Below, piece by piece: positions 52,775-61,838 of a stretch of DNA of 64,000 nt; the stretch's first letter is position 1; every line of letters starts with the position of its first letter. The position numbers and the translations under genes are program-made. The notes below the pieces were generated by a model that was given only the letters and a program-made list of their open reading frames with translations, was not told the DNA's origin and did no database searches. Source of the DNA: Arthrobacter sp. ERGS1:01 (GTDB lineage: Bacteria; Actinomycetota; Actinomycetes; Actinomycetales; Micrococcaceae); contig NZ_CP012479.1 in NCBI RefSeq assembly GCF_001281315.1, positions 2,356,001 to 2,420,000 on the forward strand. Direction: 5' to 3'.

Positions 52775-52833
52775 TTGAGTTTGCAGCGAACTATGCGCCA
52801 CTTTCAAAGTGGCGCATAGTTGCAGGTTAACTC
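52775..52833. repeat. palindrome with 16-bp perfect arms before coaD
   Basis: AACTATGCGCCACTTT (52789-52804) and its complement (52806-52821) flank a single central C, with weaker pairing outside (GAGTTTGCAGC / GCAGGTTAACTC). It sits between convergent genes, 15 bp after the coaD stop on the minus strand, so it may terminate coaD. The core resembles the palindrome at 38.6 kb. Confidence 0.8.
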
Positions 52834-52847
52834 GACGCGGCGATGGG

Positions 52848-53363
52848 TTACAGGCTCGGCGGGATCAGGGGCACCGGGCGCGTGTCGGGGCCGACGTCGC
52901 CCTGGAGGCGGCGCAGCACGGCGCGCGGCACAAAGTCGGCCACGTCCCCACCCAGCGAGTGGACCTCCTTGATGAGCGTGGAGGACAGGTGCAGGTAGCG
53001 GCTGTCGCCGGGCAGGAACACGGTCTCCACCCCGGAAAGCTGCCGGTTCATGGTGGCCATGGGCAGCTCGTAGTCGAAGTCCGACGACGACCGCAGCCCC
53101 TTGACGATGGCGGACACCCCGCGCGCGTGGCAGTAATCGGAGAGCAGCCCCTCCCCCATCGGTTCCACGACGATCCCTGACAGCGCCGAGAAAGTCGTCC
53201 GCGCCATTTCGAGGCGCTCGTTCAACGTGAACCTGTACTTCTTGGCATAGTTGGTGGACACCGCCACGATGACCTCGTCAAAGAGGCCGGTGGCTCGGGC
53301 TATGACTTCAATGTGTCCCTTGTGGATGGGGTCAAAGGATCCGGGGCATACGGCGCGTCGCAT
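52848..53363 (-). CDS. coaD: phosphopantetheine adenylyltransferase
   Basis: A 171-residue enzyme of coenzyme A synthesis (4'-phosphopantetheine + ATP). The nucleotidyl-transferase motif is CPGSFDPIHKGHIEVI with His14 and His17; VKGLRSSSDFDYELPMA and FLPGDSRYLHLSSTLIKEV are family hallmarks. ATG 53363 (MRRAVCPG) is correct by homology; the upstream open frame is spurious. It lies in the conserved rsmD-coaD-yceD order. Confidence 0.97.
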   Translation of the reverse strand: MRRAVCPGSFDPIHKGHIEVIARATGLFDEVIVAVSTNYAKKYRFTLNERLEMARTTFSALSGIVVEPMGEGLLSDYCHARGVSAIVKGLRSSSDFDYELPMATMNRQLSGVETVFLPGDSRYLHLSSTLIKEVHSLGGDVADFVPRAVLRRLQGDVGPDTRPVPLIPPSL

Positions 53364-53587
53364 AGGCACGAATCTATCCGATGAACGGAGCCAAAACATG
53401 CCGTTTGACCTCATGTCGGTTCCATTACGTTGCGTACTGGCGGGTAACCGTTGACTGCCCGCATGCGGCCCCGTGTGGCGGCGGGTAACGTATTCAAGGA
53501 CGTACATCCGTCAGGGATCCCTTCTAAGGCGGTACCGGAGCGCCGGCGTCGTCGGAGAGAACGGTCCACACATCAAAGGAGCAGCAA

Positions 53588-54784
53588 ATGAGCACGCCAT
53601 GGCAGCGCACGGCGGAGGGCGCAAACCTTTTGGGACCCGACGGCTCCCTGGCGGTGACCATTTTCGAGGAGATCACCACACTGGCGGGCCGGCACGGCGC
53701 GATCAACCTGGGCCAGGGATTCCCCGACGAGGATGGCCCGGCCGAGCTGAACAGGATCGCCCGGGAGGCCATTGCCGCCGGCCACAACCAGTACGCCCCC
53801 GGCAAGGGAATCCTTGAGCTGCGCACGGCCGTCGCCGAACACCAGGAACGCTTCTACGGGCTCACCCCGGACCCGGAAACCGAGGTCATCATCAGTACGG
53901 GCGCCACGGAAGCCATCGCATCCGCCGTCCTGTCGCTGGCGGGCGCCGGGGACGAGGTGCTCACCTTTGAGCCGTTCTACGATTCCTACGGCGCCATGAT
54001 CGGCCTCAGTGGGGCCACCCACACCACGGCCGCACTCCTGGCCCCGGACTTCATGCCGGACCTGGCCACGCTGGAGAACAGCTTCAGCCCGCGCACCAGG
54101 ATGGTCATCATCAACAACCCGCACAACCCGACGGGCGCCATGTTCCCCGTGGAGGTGCTGGCCGAGGTAGTGCGCCTGGCCATCAAGTACGACGCCGTGA
54201 TCCTCACCGACGAGGTCTACGAGCACCTCACGTTTGGTCCCCGGCACATACCCGTGGCCACGCTTCCCGGTGCCGCCGACCGCACGCTGACCATTTCCTC
54301 GGCCGGCAAGACGTTCTCCTTCACGGGCTGGAAGATCGGCTGGATGTCCGGCCCCGCCGAACTGGTGGCCGCCGCCCGCACCGTCAAACAGTTCCTGACG
54401 TACTCCTCAGGCACGCCGTTCCAGACGGCCATTGCCGCCGGCCTGCGTATGGACACCGAATTCTTCACCGGCGCGGCCGCCACGCTCAAGCGCAAGCGCG
54501 ACATCCTCAGCGAAGGCCTCCGGGCGGCGGGCCTGGAGGTACTGCCCTCACAGGGCACGTATTTCATCAACGCCGACACCTCCGCGCTCGGCATCACCGA
54601 CGCGACCGCCCTGGCCCGCCGCCTTCCCGAACTCATTGGCGTGGCCGCCATCCCGGTCCCCGTTTTCTGCCACCCGGACGGCGCCCAGCGGACGCGATCA
54701 CTGCTCCGCTTCGCGTTCTGCAAGAAGGAATCGCTGCTCAACGAGGCCGCCGAGCGCCTCGCCACCCTGCGGGGGAAGCTCTGA
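53588..54784 (+). CDS. PLP-dependent class I/II aminotransferase
   Basis: A 398-residue aminotransferase of the YbdL/DapC-like subgroup. NLGQGFPDEDGP near residue 40, IISTGATEAI, VIINNPHNPTG, ILTDEVYEHL and the Schiff-base lysine in TISSAGKTFSFTGWKIGW (about residue 240) are present. The C-terminal Arg for the substrate carboxylate lies in LLRFAFCKKE. Candidate activities are methionine/kynurenine or succinyl-diaminopimelate transamination. The ribosome site AAAGGAG precedes ATG 53588. It is coupled (TGATG) to the spermidine-synthase-like gene. Confidence 0.9.
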   Translation: MSTPWQRTAEGANLLGPDGSLAVTIFEEITTLAGRHGAINLGQGFPDEDGPAELNRIAREAIAAGHNQYAPGKGILELRTAVAEHQERFYGLTPDPETEVIISTGATEAIASAVLSLAGAGDEVLTFEPFYDSYGAMIGLSGATHTTAALLAPDFMPDLATLENSFSPRTRMVIINNPHNPTGAMFPVEVLAEVVRLAIKYDAVILTDEVYEHLTFGPRHIPVATLPGAADRTLTISSAGKTFSFTGWKIGWMSGPAELVAAARTVKQFLTYSSGTPFQTAIAAGLRMDTEFFTGAAATLKRKRDILSEGLRAAGLEVLPSQGTYFINADTSALGITDATALARRLPELIGVAAIPVPVFCHPDGAQRTRSLLRFAFCKKESLLNEAAERLATLRGKL

Positions 54785-55557
54785 TGGCGCTGGCCAGCAG
54801 GTTCCTGCGCACCAGCGGCGTCCACGCCACCCTGGACAAGGATCCGTGGCACGAGGACGCGTTCGTGCTCAGCATCGACAACGCCGAACAATCCCAGGTG
54901 AACCTGGCCCACCCGGAAGATGTGTTCTACGAATACCTGCGCCGGATCGCCAACGCCGTGGACCTGGTGAAGCCCGCCGGGGAACCGATCACGGCCCTGC
55001 ACCTTGGCGCCGGCGCCCTGACCCTGGCCCGCTACATCCAGGCCACCCGTCCCGGTTCCGTCCAGCACGCGGTGGAGCTGGAGCGGGAACTGCTCGATTT
55101 TGTCCTTGAGCACCTGCCCATGCCGGCCGGCACCGATCTGACCAGCCATGTGGGCGACGCCCGCGAGGCGCTCGGTGAGCTTCCCGAGGGACTCTTGTTC
55201 GACGTCGTCATCCTGGACATCTTCAGCGGTCCCGAGGCGCCCGCCCACCTGGCATGCACCGAGTTCTACCGCGAGGCGGCAGCCGTGCTGGCGCCGGGCG
55301 GCGTGCTGGCCGTCAACGTGGGAGACGAGCCCGGATTCACGCTGGTGAGCAGCCAGACGCAGGCGCTGCGCGAGGCCATGAACGGGGTGGCCGCCTACGG
55401 CACCACCAATCTGTTCACGCGGCGCTACCCGGGCAACGTCATCCTGCTGGGCCGGGCCGAGGGCTGGCCGTCCGAATGGTCGACCGCGCTGCTGGCAGCC
55501 GGCCCGCACCCCGGAACAGTACTGTCCGGCATCGAACTGGACGAGCTCGCCGGATAG
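54784..55557 (+). CDS. spermidine-synthase-like methyltransferase-fold protein
   Basis: A 257-residue protein with the Rossmann SAM/decarboxy-SAM fold of the spermidine synthase family: ALHLGAGALTLARYIQATRP (motif I), VELERELLDFVLEHL, SHVGDAREAL and FDVVILDIFSGPEAPAHL. No aminopropyl acceptor-site residues can be confirmed, so it is a polyamine-synthase-like protein of unknown substrate. The start overlaps the aminotransferase stop. Confidence 0.85.
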   Translation: MALASRFLRTSGVHATLDKDPWHEDAFVLSIDNAEQSQVNLAHPEDVFYEYLRRIANAVDLVKPAGEPITALHLGAGALTLARYIQATRPGSVQHAVELERELLDFVLEHLPMPAGTDLTSHVGDAREALGELPEGLLFDVVILDIFSGPEAPAHLACTEFYREAAAVLAPGGVLAVNVGDEPGFTLVSSQTQALREAMNGVAAYGTTNLFTRRYPGNVILLGRAEGWPSEWSTALLAAGPHPGTVLSGIELDELAG

Positions 55558-55605
55558 CGAGTGGCCGGCGCGGCAACGATCCGGCACTTCCCAACGGGGA
55601 GGCGG

Positions 55606-56070
55606 TCACGGTTCGTGGCGGGAAAGGACCGCCAGTTCGGCCACAAACGAGCTCGTTTTTCCGCCCAGCGGCGAGAAGAAGCCCTGGTCGGCTGCTTCGA
55701 CGTCTCGGGTGGCTCGCTGGGCGCACCCCATGCCCGCCTCCGTGGCAAACAGCACCCGGGCGCGTCCGTCGCTGGGATGGTGGTCCCGTCTGATCAGCTG
55801 CTTGGCTTCGAGGGCGCGAAGAACCTGGGAGGTCATCATGCGGTCCGTGGCCGCGAACTCGGCCAACTCCGTCTGGGTAATGAGCTGCCCGCCGTTATGG
55901 GCCTGCATCCATACCAGGGAGGCCAGCAGGACATACTGGACATGCGTGAGGTCGTGGGTCTTGAGCGCCGCCCGCATGACCGCCTGCCACCGATTCGTCA
56001 CCTGCCACAGCGCCAGGCCCGGGCTTTGGGCTGCAGTCTCGAAGCGGCTACCCAGATCCGGTTCAGCCAC
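55606..56070 (-). CDS. MarR-family transcriptional regulator
   Basis: A 154-residue winged-helix repressor. THVQYVLLASLVWMQAHNGG, QTELAEFAATDRMMTSQVL, RALEAKQLIRRDHHPSDGRARV is the MarR DNA-binding region with the basic wing. GTG 56070 overlaps the SRPBCC stop by 8 bp; the upstream extension reads the SRPBCC gene in another phase and is not coding. It probably controls its own operon through the palindrome at 56506-56525. Confidence 0.9.
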   Translation of the reverse strand: MAEPDLGSRFETAAQSPGLALWQVTNRWQAVMRAALKTHDLTHVQYVLLASLVWMQAHNGGQLITQTELAEFAATDRMMTSQVLRALEAKQLIRRDHHPSDGRARVLFATEAGMGCAQRATRDVEAADQGFFSPLGGKTSSFVAELAVLSRHEP

Positions 56071-56491
56071 GCAGGCCGCTCTCGGCGCTGGCAAAGAGTT
56101 CGGCCATGGTGGAGGGGAAGTCGGCGCTGATTTGGGGCCCGATCTCCGGGCCGACGTCGTCGGAACCAGCCCCGGTGATCTCAAGGGTTTGCGTGACAGC
56201 TGTACCGCCGGCAGCCGTGCTCACCAGCTCGTGGCGGAAGGTAAGCAGCAGGTCCCCGAACGTGGTCTGGTCGGCATAGACGACGCCCGGTTCCAGCTCG
56301 ACGATGACCGACTGCATCGGCTCCTGCCCCTGGGGTGTGACCGTGAGATGGGTGCCAACCGCGAAGGGACCGTGGAGCTCGAACTTGTCCGAGTCGGGTC
56401 CCAGTGCGATTCCTGAATGGAGGTCGCGGAGAGCGTCCCAGACAGCGGTCGGGTTGGCGGTGGTCTCAGCTGCATAATTTGTCGTCCACAT
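56063..56491 (-). CDS. SRPBCC-family protein (START-like fold)
   Basis: A 142-residue protein of the SRPBCC/AHSA1-like ligand-binding fold. ETTANPTAVWDALRDLHSG, FAVGTHLTVTPQGQEP, FRHELVSTAAGGTAVTQTLE and the C-terminal helix TMAELFASAESGL fit the group. ATG 56491 follows GAAAGG. It is the first gene of a two-gene unit with the MarR regulator, so it may bind or neutralise the regulator's effector. Confidence 0.82.
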   Translation of the reverse strand: MWTTNYAAETTANPTAVWDALRDLHSGIALGPDSDKFELHGPFAVGTHLTVTPQGQEPMQSVIVELEPGVVYADQTTFGDLLLTFRHELVSTAAGGTAVTQTLEITGAGSDDVGPEIGPQISADFPSTMAELFASAESGLRG

Positions 56492-56505
56492 GGCGAACCT
56501 TTCAA

Positions 56506-56525
56506 ATAGTATGTGCGCTTACTAT
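56506..56525. promoter_or_regulatory. palindromic operator candidate for the MarR regulator
   Basis: ATAGTA-N8-TACTAT lies 15 bp upstream of the SRPBCC start, between divergent genes, and overlaps a plus-strand TATAAT (56523-56528). Size and location fit an autoregulatory MarR site. Confidence 0.55.
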
Positions 56526-56608
56526 AATCCCCGGGGTTGTGGGCCGCAAGAGGTCCGTGGGAATTTGGATTCAAGAAGGGGCCGGATTGGCAAGAGTAGA
56601 ATTCCCGC

Positions 56609-57619
56609 ATGGAGGCAACGACGCTCGAGATTGGTGATCGGGTGCGCGCACGGGCGGGCATCGCCATCATGGCCTCACTGGGCTTGGCGATCCTGTTCGC
56701 CGTGCTGACGTGGTCCACCAAGGAAGTTACTGCTTTTGACGTGCGGCAGCCCTGGCAGGACGACCCTTTCGACGTGCTAGTCTCCCTTGACTTCGCCATC
56801 ATTCCCGTCCTGGTGGCCGCGGGGGCAATCCGGACGCTGCTGTGCCGGCGGAACCGGCCCCTGCCGGCCCGCAGGGTCGCCGATCTGCTCCGGCTCAGCC
56901 TCGCAATTCTTCTCGTCGTCGCTATCACGCAGCTCGGCGAGTGGATCGCTACCGTGCTGGGCCTACACCGGGTGCAGTGGAATGCGGAGACGGGCTGGCA
57001 GATTGCGGCTTTGGCGGCGATGTCTGCGGCGACCGTCGTGTCCGGAACGCTTGTCGTCGCTGCGACCCGGGCCGTCGGGACACGGGCCCGGATGGATGAT
57101 CAGCCAGATTGGCTGGCGGACATGGTCTTCCTGGGCCTGGGTTGCACCTGGCGCCTGCGATGGCATCCGCGGACGGCAGTTGCGATCGTGCGGTGGGGAG
57201 ATAAGACGTTGTTCTCGCGCGTTCGTACGCATCCCGTTGTTGCGGCCGGAGCGCTCTCTTGTGTGCTGGCGATTCCATTCGTCGCGGCGAAGGTCTTCCT
57301 CGAGGGCTACCCGCCCCTGCTCGTGCTTTTGTCTTTCGCTCTTCCGGCGGCGGGGCTTTTCGCCTTCATCGTGGTGGCCGGCCGTTTCCTGCGGATCGTC
57401 CCCGCTCGCTCGGGCCTCAAGTCGCTCTGGCCGCCCGTGCTAGTTGCGGGCTGTATCAGCGGCCCCGCTCTTTTCGCATTCCACGACAGTTTGCTCAGCA
57501 GTCCGAGTCCGCTTGCCGTGGATGGCCTGCTATTCGGCGGCGGGCTCGCGGGCGCGCTGATCTGCCTCACGGTGCAACTGGCGCTTCGCCATCACCGGCA
57601 CCGGGCCCTCAACGGCTGA
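56609..57619 (+). CDS. multi-pass membrane protein of unknown function
   Basis: A 336-residue protein with about eight hydrophobic spans (for example ASLGLAILFAVLTW, LRLSLAILLVVAITQLG, VVAAGALSCVLAIPFVAAKV, GGGLAGALICLTVQLAL). No domain is recognised. It is divergent from the SRPBCC/MarR pair, so the same operator could affect it. ATG 56609 is the first reasonable start; the ribosome site is weak. Confidence 0.7.
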   Translation: MEATTLEIGDRVRARAGIAIMASLGLAILFAVLTWSTKEVTAFDVRQPWQDDPFDVLVSLDFAIIPVLVAAGAIRTLLCRRNRPLPARRVADLLRLSLAILLVVAITQLGEWIATVLGLHRVQWNAETGWQIAALAAMSAATVVSGTLVVAATRAVGTRARMDDQPDWLADMVFLGLGCTWRLRWHPRTAVAIVRWGDKTLFSRVRTHPVVAAGALSCVLAIPFVAAKVFLEGYPPLLVLLSFALPAAGLFAFIVVAGRFLRIVPARSGLKSLWPPVLVAGCISGPALFAFHDSLLSSPSPLAVDGLLFGGGLAGALICLTVQLALRHHRHRALNG

Positions 57620-57664
57620 TCCAACAATGTGGCAATCTCGCCGGCGTGGTTCGGTGAGACGACA

Positions 57665-57700
57665 GCAGCCCCTCCGTGGAACGTCTCCCGGAGGGGCTGC
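57665..57700 (-). terminator. hairpin terminator after the alcohol dehydrogenase gene
   Basis: Perfect 12-bp arms GCAGCCCCTCCG and CGGAGGGGCTGC with a 12-base loop, starting 25 bp after the dehydrogenase stop. It may serve the convergent membrane-protein gene too. No long U-tract. Confidence 0.7.
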
Positions 57701-57724
57701 AGTCTTTCAGGAAAAACGGCCCAC

Positions 57725-58780
57725 TTAGGGGGTCAGCATGACCTTGATGGCGCGTCGTTCATCCATTGCGCGGTAGGCCTCGGGTGCTTCCTCGAGCGGC
57801 ATCACGACGTCGAACACCCGGCCCGGGTTGATGGTGCCGGCCAGGACGTCGGCAAGCAGCTCCGGGATGTAGGTCCGGGCCGGGGCCATGCCGCCGCCGA
57901 TGGTGATGTTGGTGTCGAAGAGGTAGCGCAGAGGAACCTCGGCACCGCCCGTGGGAACGCCGACAAAGCCCAGCGCCCCGCCCGGGCGGACGCTGTGCAG
58001 CGCCTGCTCCATGGATTCCTTGGTGCCGACGCACTCCAGGACTGAATCTGCCAGGACCCCGCCGAGGAGTTCGCGGACCTTCGCCACGCCGTCGTCCCCG
58101 CGTTCTTCGACGATATCCGTGGCGCCAAATTCGCGGGCAATGGCCTGGCGGTCGGCATGCCGGGACATGGCAATAATCCGTTCGGCGCCCAGACGCTTGG
58201 CTGCCAGTACCCCGCACAGGCCCACGGCGCCATCGCCGACAACGACGACGGTCCGGCCTGGTCCGGCCTGCGCGGCGAGGGCGGCGTGGTGGCCGGTGGC
58301 CATGACATCGGAGAGGGTCAACAGGCTGGCGCGCAGGGCGTCGTCGGGCTCGGTGATTCCGGGGACCTTGACCAGTGTTGAGTCGGCCAGGGGGACACGG
58401 ACGGCCTCGCCCTGACCGCCGTCGACCGCCAGTCCGGCGTCGTCCTTGCCGCCCCAGCCGGCCAGGTGATCGCAGGCTACGGTGACGCCGTTGAGGCACT
58501 GCGGGCACTTTCCGCAGCTGATCACGAACGGAGCGATGACCAGGTCGCCCACGGCCAAGGTGGTGACGGCGTCGCCGATGCCTTCCACAAGGCCGATGAA
58601 TTCATGCCCGATCGCGGAGGGCTCGTGGGTCGGCTTCACGCCGCGGTAGGGCCACAGGTCGGAGCCGCAAACACAGGCGGCGGTGACCCTCACGACGGCG
58701 TCGGTGGGCTGCAGGATGGTGGGGTATTCGCGGTCTTCGACCCGGATGTCGCCGGGGCCGTGGATGATGGTAGCGCGCAT
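57725..58780 (-). CDS. zinc-dependent alcohol dehydrogenase family protein
   Basis: A 351-residue medium-chain dehydrogenase. The catalytic zinc site is CVCGSDLWPY and GHEFIG; the structural zinc cysteines are in SCGKCPQCLNGVTVACDHL. The NAD(P) site is VVVVGDGAVGLCGVLAAKRL. ATG 58780 (MRATIIHG) follows GAGGAACC. Substrate unknown. Divergent from the small genes at 59.1 kb. Confidence 0.92.
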   Translation of the reverse strand: MRATIIHGPGDIRVEDREYPTILQPTDAVVRVTAACVCGSDLWPYRGVKPTHEPSAIGHEFIGLVEGIGDAVTTLAVGDLVIAPFVISCGKCPQCLNGVTVACDHLAGWGGKDDAGLAVDGGQGEAVRVPLADSTLVKVPGITEPDDALRASLLTLSDVMATGHHAALAAQAGPGRTVVVVGDGAVGLCGVLAAKRLGAERIIAMSRHADRQAIAREFGATDIVEERGDDGVAKVRELLGGVLADSVLECVGTKESMEQALHSVRPGGALGFVGVPTGGAEVPLRYLFDTNITIGGGMAPARTYIPELLADVLAGTINPGRVFDVVMPLEEAPEAYRAMDERRAIKVMLTP

Positions 58781-59104
58781 GATGGTTCCTCGGGTCGTGG
58801 ACAGGGTAGAAGTCGAGTTTAGTTCCAATCGGTCACCAAAGTTGCTCAAAGGGCGAAGAGATCTTGGACGTGCTGATCACACTTCCAGTGCCGGTCACAA
58901 CAGCCGGCCGCGTTGACCACGGCATTTTCAGGGCGTCGACCGAAGGACCGCCGGGGCCGGACACTGCGGACAATCCGGATCCGCGACTCGGTGGCGTTCC
59001 CGCGAGGAAGTCTGCTCAAACAGGCTAGCCTCATAGCTACGACGAACGGAACAGGGCCACCGCATGACCTGTTGTTCGATCCACTAAAAGGGGGAGGCAA
59101 TTCC
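58781..59104. other. intergenic region between dehydrogenase and small membrane protein gene
   Basis: About 320 bp. A reading frame is open through part of it on the plus strand but has Arg-rich, non-protein-like composition and lies before a much better start at 59105. Promoters of both divergent genes must lie here; none is clear. Confidence 0.35.
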
Positions 59105-59293
59105 GTGGACATCGCTTCGATTTTGATCATCGCGGGGATCTGCATACTTTGTCTATTGCCGGTGTTGTTCCGGTCATTCCGAAGCTATGACAAGAGCGCC
59201 AACGACATCGAAGCCCAGCATCCCGACGTGGCGAAGGCCATCCGGGAGGCTCGACGGAACATCGATCGCGGCAAGGGCCGCTACGGACCGTAG
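59105..59293 (+). CDS. small single-span membrane protein
   Basis: 62 residues: MDIASILIIAGICILCLLPVL forms one span, followed by a soluble tail EAQHPDVAKAIREARRNIDR, probably helical and amphipathic. GTG 59105 is supported by an excellent GGGGGAGG ribosome site. Family unknown. Confidence 0.7.
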   Translation: MDIASILIIAGICILCLLPVLFRSFRSYDKSANDIEAQHPDVAKAIREARRNIDRGKGRYGP

Positions 59294-59355
59294 ACCGTCA
59301 GCCCCTGGAAACCTCCGCGCGAACACGGACCGAATAAATATGCAACCATCAATTC

Positions 59356-59877
59356 ATGCCTGAAACCGTGGATCAGCCCGTCGCTGTGCGTGCGACTCCT
59401 TTCATCCGACCCTCAAGATGGCTTCATCACCCTATACGCGTGGTCCGCTACGATGCCTACTGGGCTGATGGTCGCGTGGACTTCGACGTGAGCCTTTCGA
59501 AGATGATGTACAGGGGATCCCCTGCAGACTTCGAGGACATCGAAGGGAGCGTGCACGATCGCTGCCCGGAAGTGGGAGTTGGCCAGTGGGTGGGAGAACG
59601 CGGTGGCGTTGTTGAGGGGCCCGCCCGACCTGAACCGAACCCGCCAGAAAACGTGAGAGGGACCCCGTGGAAGTACGGGGCCCCAAGATACGAGCCAAAC
59701 CCGAAGGTGAACCGCAGGTGGCGCATCGGCATTGGAGTAGCCAGCCTCAGCCTCGGTCTCTACCTCGTGAACGGGCCGATGAGTCACGGGTTCGCTGGTT
59801 TCGTGGGAGCACTTTGCTCCCTCTTCGGCGTGTCAGCACTTTCGGGTTTGGTCTTCAAAAGAGAACGACCGTGGTGA
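59356..59877 (+). CDS. hypothetical protein with two C-terminal membrane spans
   Basis: 173 residues. A soluble N-terminal region with several Pro/Gly/Arg residues (RPEPNPPENVRGTPWKYG) precedes two hydrophobic stretches (IGIGVASLSLGLYLV, GFVGALCSLFGVSALSGLVF). No family recognised and no strong ribosome site. Codon use is somewhat less GC-biased than in neighbours, possibly a recent acquisition or a weakly conserved gene. Confidence 0.55.
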   Translation: MPETVDQPVAVRATPFIRPSRWLHHPIRVVRYDAYWADGRVDFDVSLSKMMYRGSPADFEDIEGSVHDRCPEVGVGQWVGERGGVVEGPARPEPNPPENVRGTPWKYGAPRYEPNPKVNRRWRIGIGVASLSLGLYLVNGPMSHGFAGFVGALCSLFGVSALSGLVFKRERPW

Positions 59878-59992
59878 GTCCCGGCACTAGAAGCAACACA
59901 ATCATCGATATTCGCCACGCGACGCTGCGGTTGGCTCGCACAACCCAACCAGCGGCACGCGGGATCTCGGTGTATCCGATCACCCGCGCCGG

Positions 59993-60256
59993 TCACCCGT
60001 CGTCGTGCTTGAGAAACTCCGGCAGCGGATCCACGTAGACGGTGTTGGGCGGTTCGAAGTACATGACCAGCACCCGCTCCCCCACCGGGAAGCTGCTCGT
60101 CTTGTCATAGGGGTGGGCGTGGAAGGCGTTGGTGCCGCCGTGGAACGGAACCATCACCTCCCCCACGGTGCCGGGCCCGATCAGCCCGCTCACCCGGCCC
60201 ACTTTCCCGGTCAGCGACCTGTCCATGTCCTTACGGCTGGGGAGGCTGCCGGACAT
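59993..60256 (-). CDS. small NfeD-like OB-fold protein
   Basis: 87 residues: SLTGKVGRVSGLIGPGTVGE followed by PVGERVLVMYFEPPNTVYVDP resembles the soluble OB-fold domain of NfeD proteins, without the membrane part. It overlaps the flotillin gene's end by 26 bp; ATG 60256 has GAAGGG upstream inside that gene. NfeD-like and flotillin genes are usual partners, and this protein may support membrane microdomain assembly. Confidence 0.7.
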   Translation of the reverse strand: MSGSLPSRKDMDRSLTGKVGRVSGLIGPGTVGEVMVPFHGGTNAFHAHPYDKTSSFPVGERVLVMYFEPPNTVYVDPLPEFLKHDDG

Positions 60257-61637
60257 CGCTTTTGCCCTTCTTCAGCGAATCGGTCAGGGCCGGCAGGTAG
60301 GCACCCACCTGGGACAGGATCCCGCCCACCATCTCGTTGACGCCGTTGCCGCCGTTGAGCACCGTCATCTGGCCAACATGGGCGAACGGCTCGGCCGCGG
60401 CCGCCACGATGGCCGGCATGTTTTCGGCCAGTTGCTGGGAGATCACGGCGTCCTGGTTGGTGCTCAGCGCCTCGCCGCGGGCCTTGATGCCGTCCGCCTC
60501 CGCCAGCGCCTTGGCCTTGATGGCCGACGCCGTTGCGTCGCCTCGCGCCTTCGTGGCGGCCGCCTCCGCCTCGCCGGTGACCCGGGTGGCGCCGGCCATG
60601 GCCGAGGCCGCCGTCGCATTGGCCTGCGCTTCCAGCTCGGTCTTCCGGGCACGCGCCTCGGCGGCGCTGATGTCCGCCGCTTTCTGGGCCTCGGCTTCCG
60701 TGCGCTGGGCGTAGGCCTTGGCGTCGGCCGGCTTGCGGACGGTGGTTTGCAGTTTCTGCTCCTCACGGTCGGCCTCGAGCATGGCGACCTGGGTTTCCTG
60801 CACCACCACCTGCTGGCGCGCCGTGGCATCCGCCAGCGGCCCGGCCTGGGCCGCATTGGCACGGGCCCTCTCGGCATTCGCCTGCGCCGCCGACTGCTTG
60901 ATGGCCGACACGCTTTGGGCGTCCGCGATCAGGGCCGCGGCCTCGGCTTCCTTCTCCGCAGCCTCACGGTTCCGGGTGGCCTCGGCCACGCGGGCCTCCA
61001 TGACCACCTGGGCAATGTGCGGCTTGGCAAGGTTTTGGATGTACCCGGTGGGATCCTGGAGATCCTTGATTTGCAGCGAGTCCACCACGAGGCCCAGCTT
61101 CTCCATTTCAATGCCGCTGGCACTGCGCACCTGGGAGGCGAGCTTGTCGCGTTCGCGGATGATCTCCTCGACCGTCATGCTGCCGATGATGGAGCGCAGA
61201 TGCCCCTCAAAGACGTTGTAGACCTGGCTCTCCATCTTGGCCTGCTGTCCCAGGAAGCGCCGGGCGGCGTTGGCGATGAACGGGGTGGAATCGCCAATCT
61301 TGAAGATCACCACTCCCTCGACCACCACCTGGATGCCCTGGGAGGTGACGCAGTTGACCTGGAGTTCGGTCTCGTTGAGCGTCAGGGACAGTGCACGGAC
61401 CGTCTGCAGGCCGGGGATGACGAACGCGCCCTTGCCGGTGACGATCCGAAACTCCATGCCGTCGACGGTATCGGCCCGTCCGCGCGAGAAGCCGGAGATG
61501 ATCAGGGCCTCGTTGGGTTCGGCCACCTGCCACATCATCTTCACGCCCGCCCGGACCACCACGATCAAAAGCACCACGGCCACAATGATGATGATCAGTG
61601 GGAGGAACGCCAGCAAAAGGTCCATGATCCGGTCCAT
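60231..61637 (-). CDS. flotillin-like SPFH protein
   Basis: A 468-residue flotillin (YuaG/FloT-like) that organises membrane microdomains. A first membrane anchor (LLLAFLPLIIIIVAVVLLIVVV) precedes the SPFH domain (about 40-200; VTGKGAFVIPGLQTVRALSL). A long Ala/Glu-rich coiled-coil region (about 210-400) with many AEA/ARA repeats follows. ATG 61637 (MDRIMDLL) is chosen; ATG 61625 is possible. It forms a coupled pair with the NfeD-like gene. Confidence 0.9.
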   Translation of the reverse strand: MDRIMDLLLAFLPLIIIIVAVVLLIVVVRAGVKMMWQVAEPNEALIISGFSRGRADTVDGMEFRIVTGKGAFVIPGLQTVRALSLTLNETELQVNCVTSQGIQVVVEGVVIFKIGDSTPFIANAARRFLGQQAKMESQVYNVFEGHLRSIIGSMTVEEIIRERDKLASQVRSASGIEMEKLGLVVDSLQIKDLQDPTGYIQNLAKPHIAQVVMEARVAEATRNREAAEKEAEAAALIADAQSVSAIKQSAAQANAERARANAAQAGPLADATARQQVVVQETQVAMLEADREEQKLQTTVRKPADAKAYAQRTEAEAQKAADISAAEARARKTELEAQANATAASAMAGATRVTGEAEAAATKARGDATASAIKAKALAEADGIKARGEALSTNQDAVISQQLAENMPAIVAAAAEPFAHVGQMTVLNGGNGVNEMVGGILSQVGAYLPALTDSLKKGKSDVRQPPQP

Positions 61638-61838
61638 TTCAACGAAGGAAACGGTCGCAGCGGCCCCGCCGCTGCGACACGGAAGGAAACCCAACGGCCT
61701 GTCTATGTAGTTATCACACGCGCATCACGGGCCGGGACTTCCCGGACCGCTTCTCACAACGTAACGCGCAATGCTTAGCGTTGACCGTATGCCACTGGGC
61801 CGCCCCCTAGCAAGATCCCTTGACCCCGCTGGGCGGGA

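Noticed and set aside
58913..59104. N-terminal extension of the small membrane protein
   Set aside because: The upstream text is Arg-rich with no similarity, while GTG 59105 has a near-ideal ribosome site and directly starts the membrane span.
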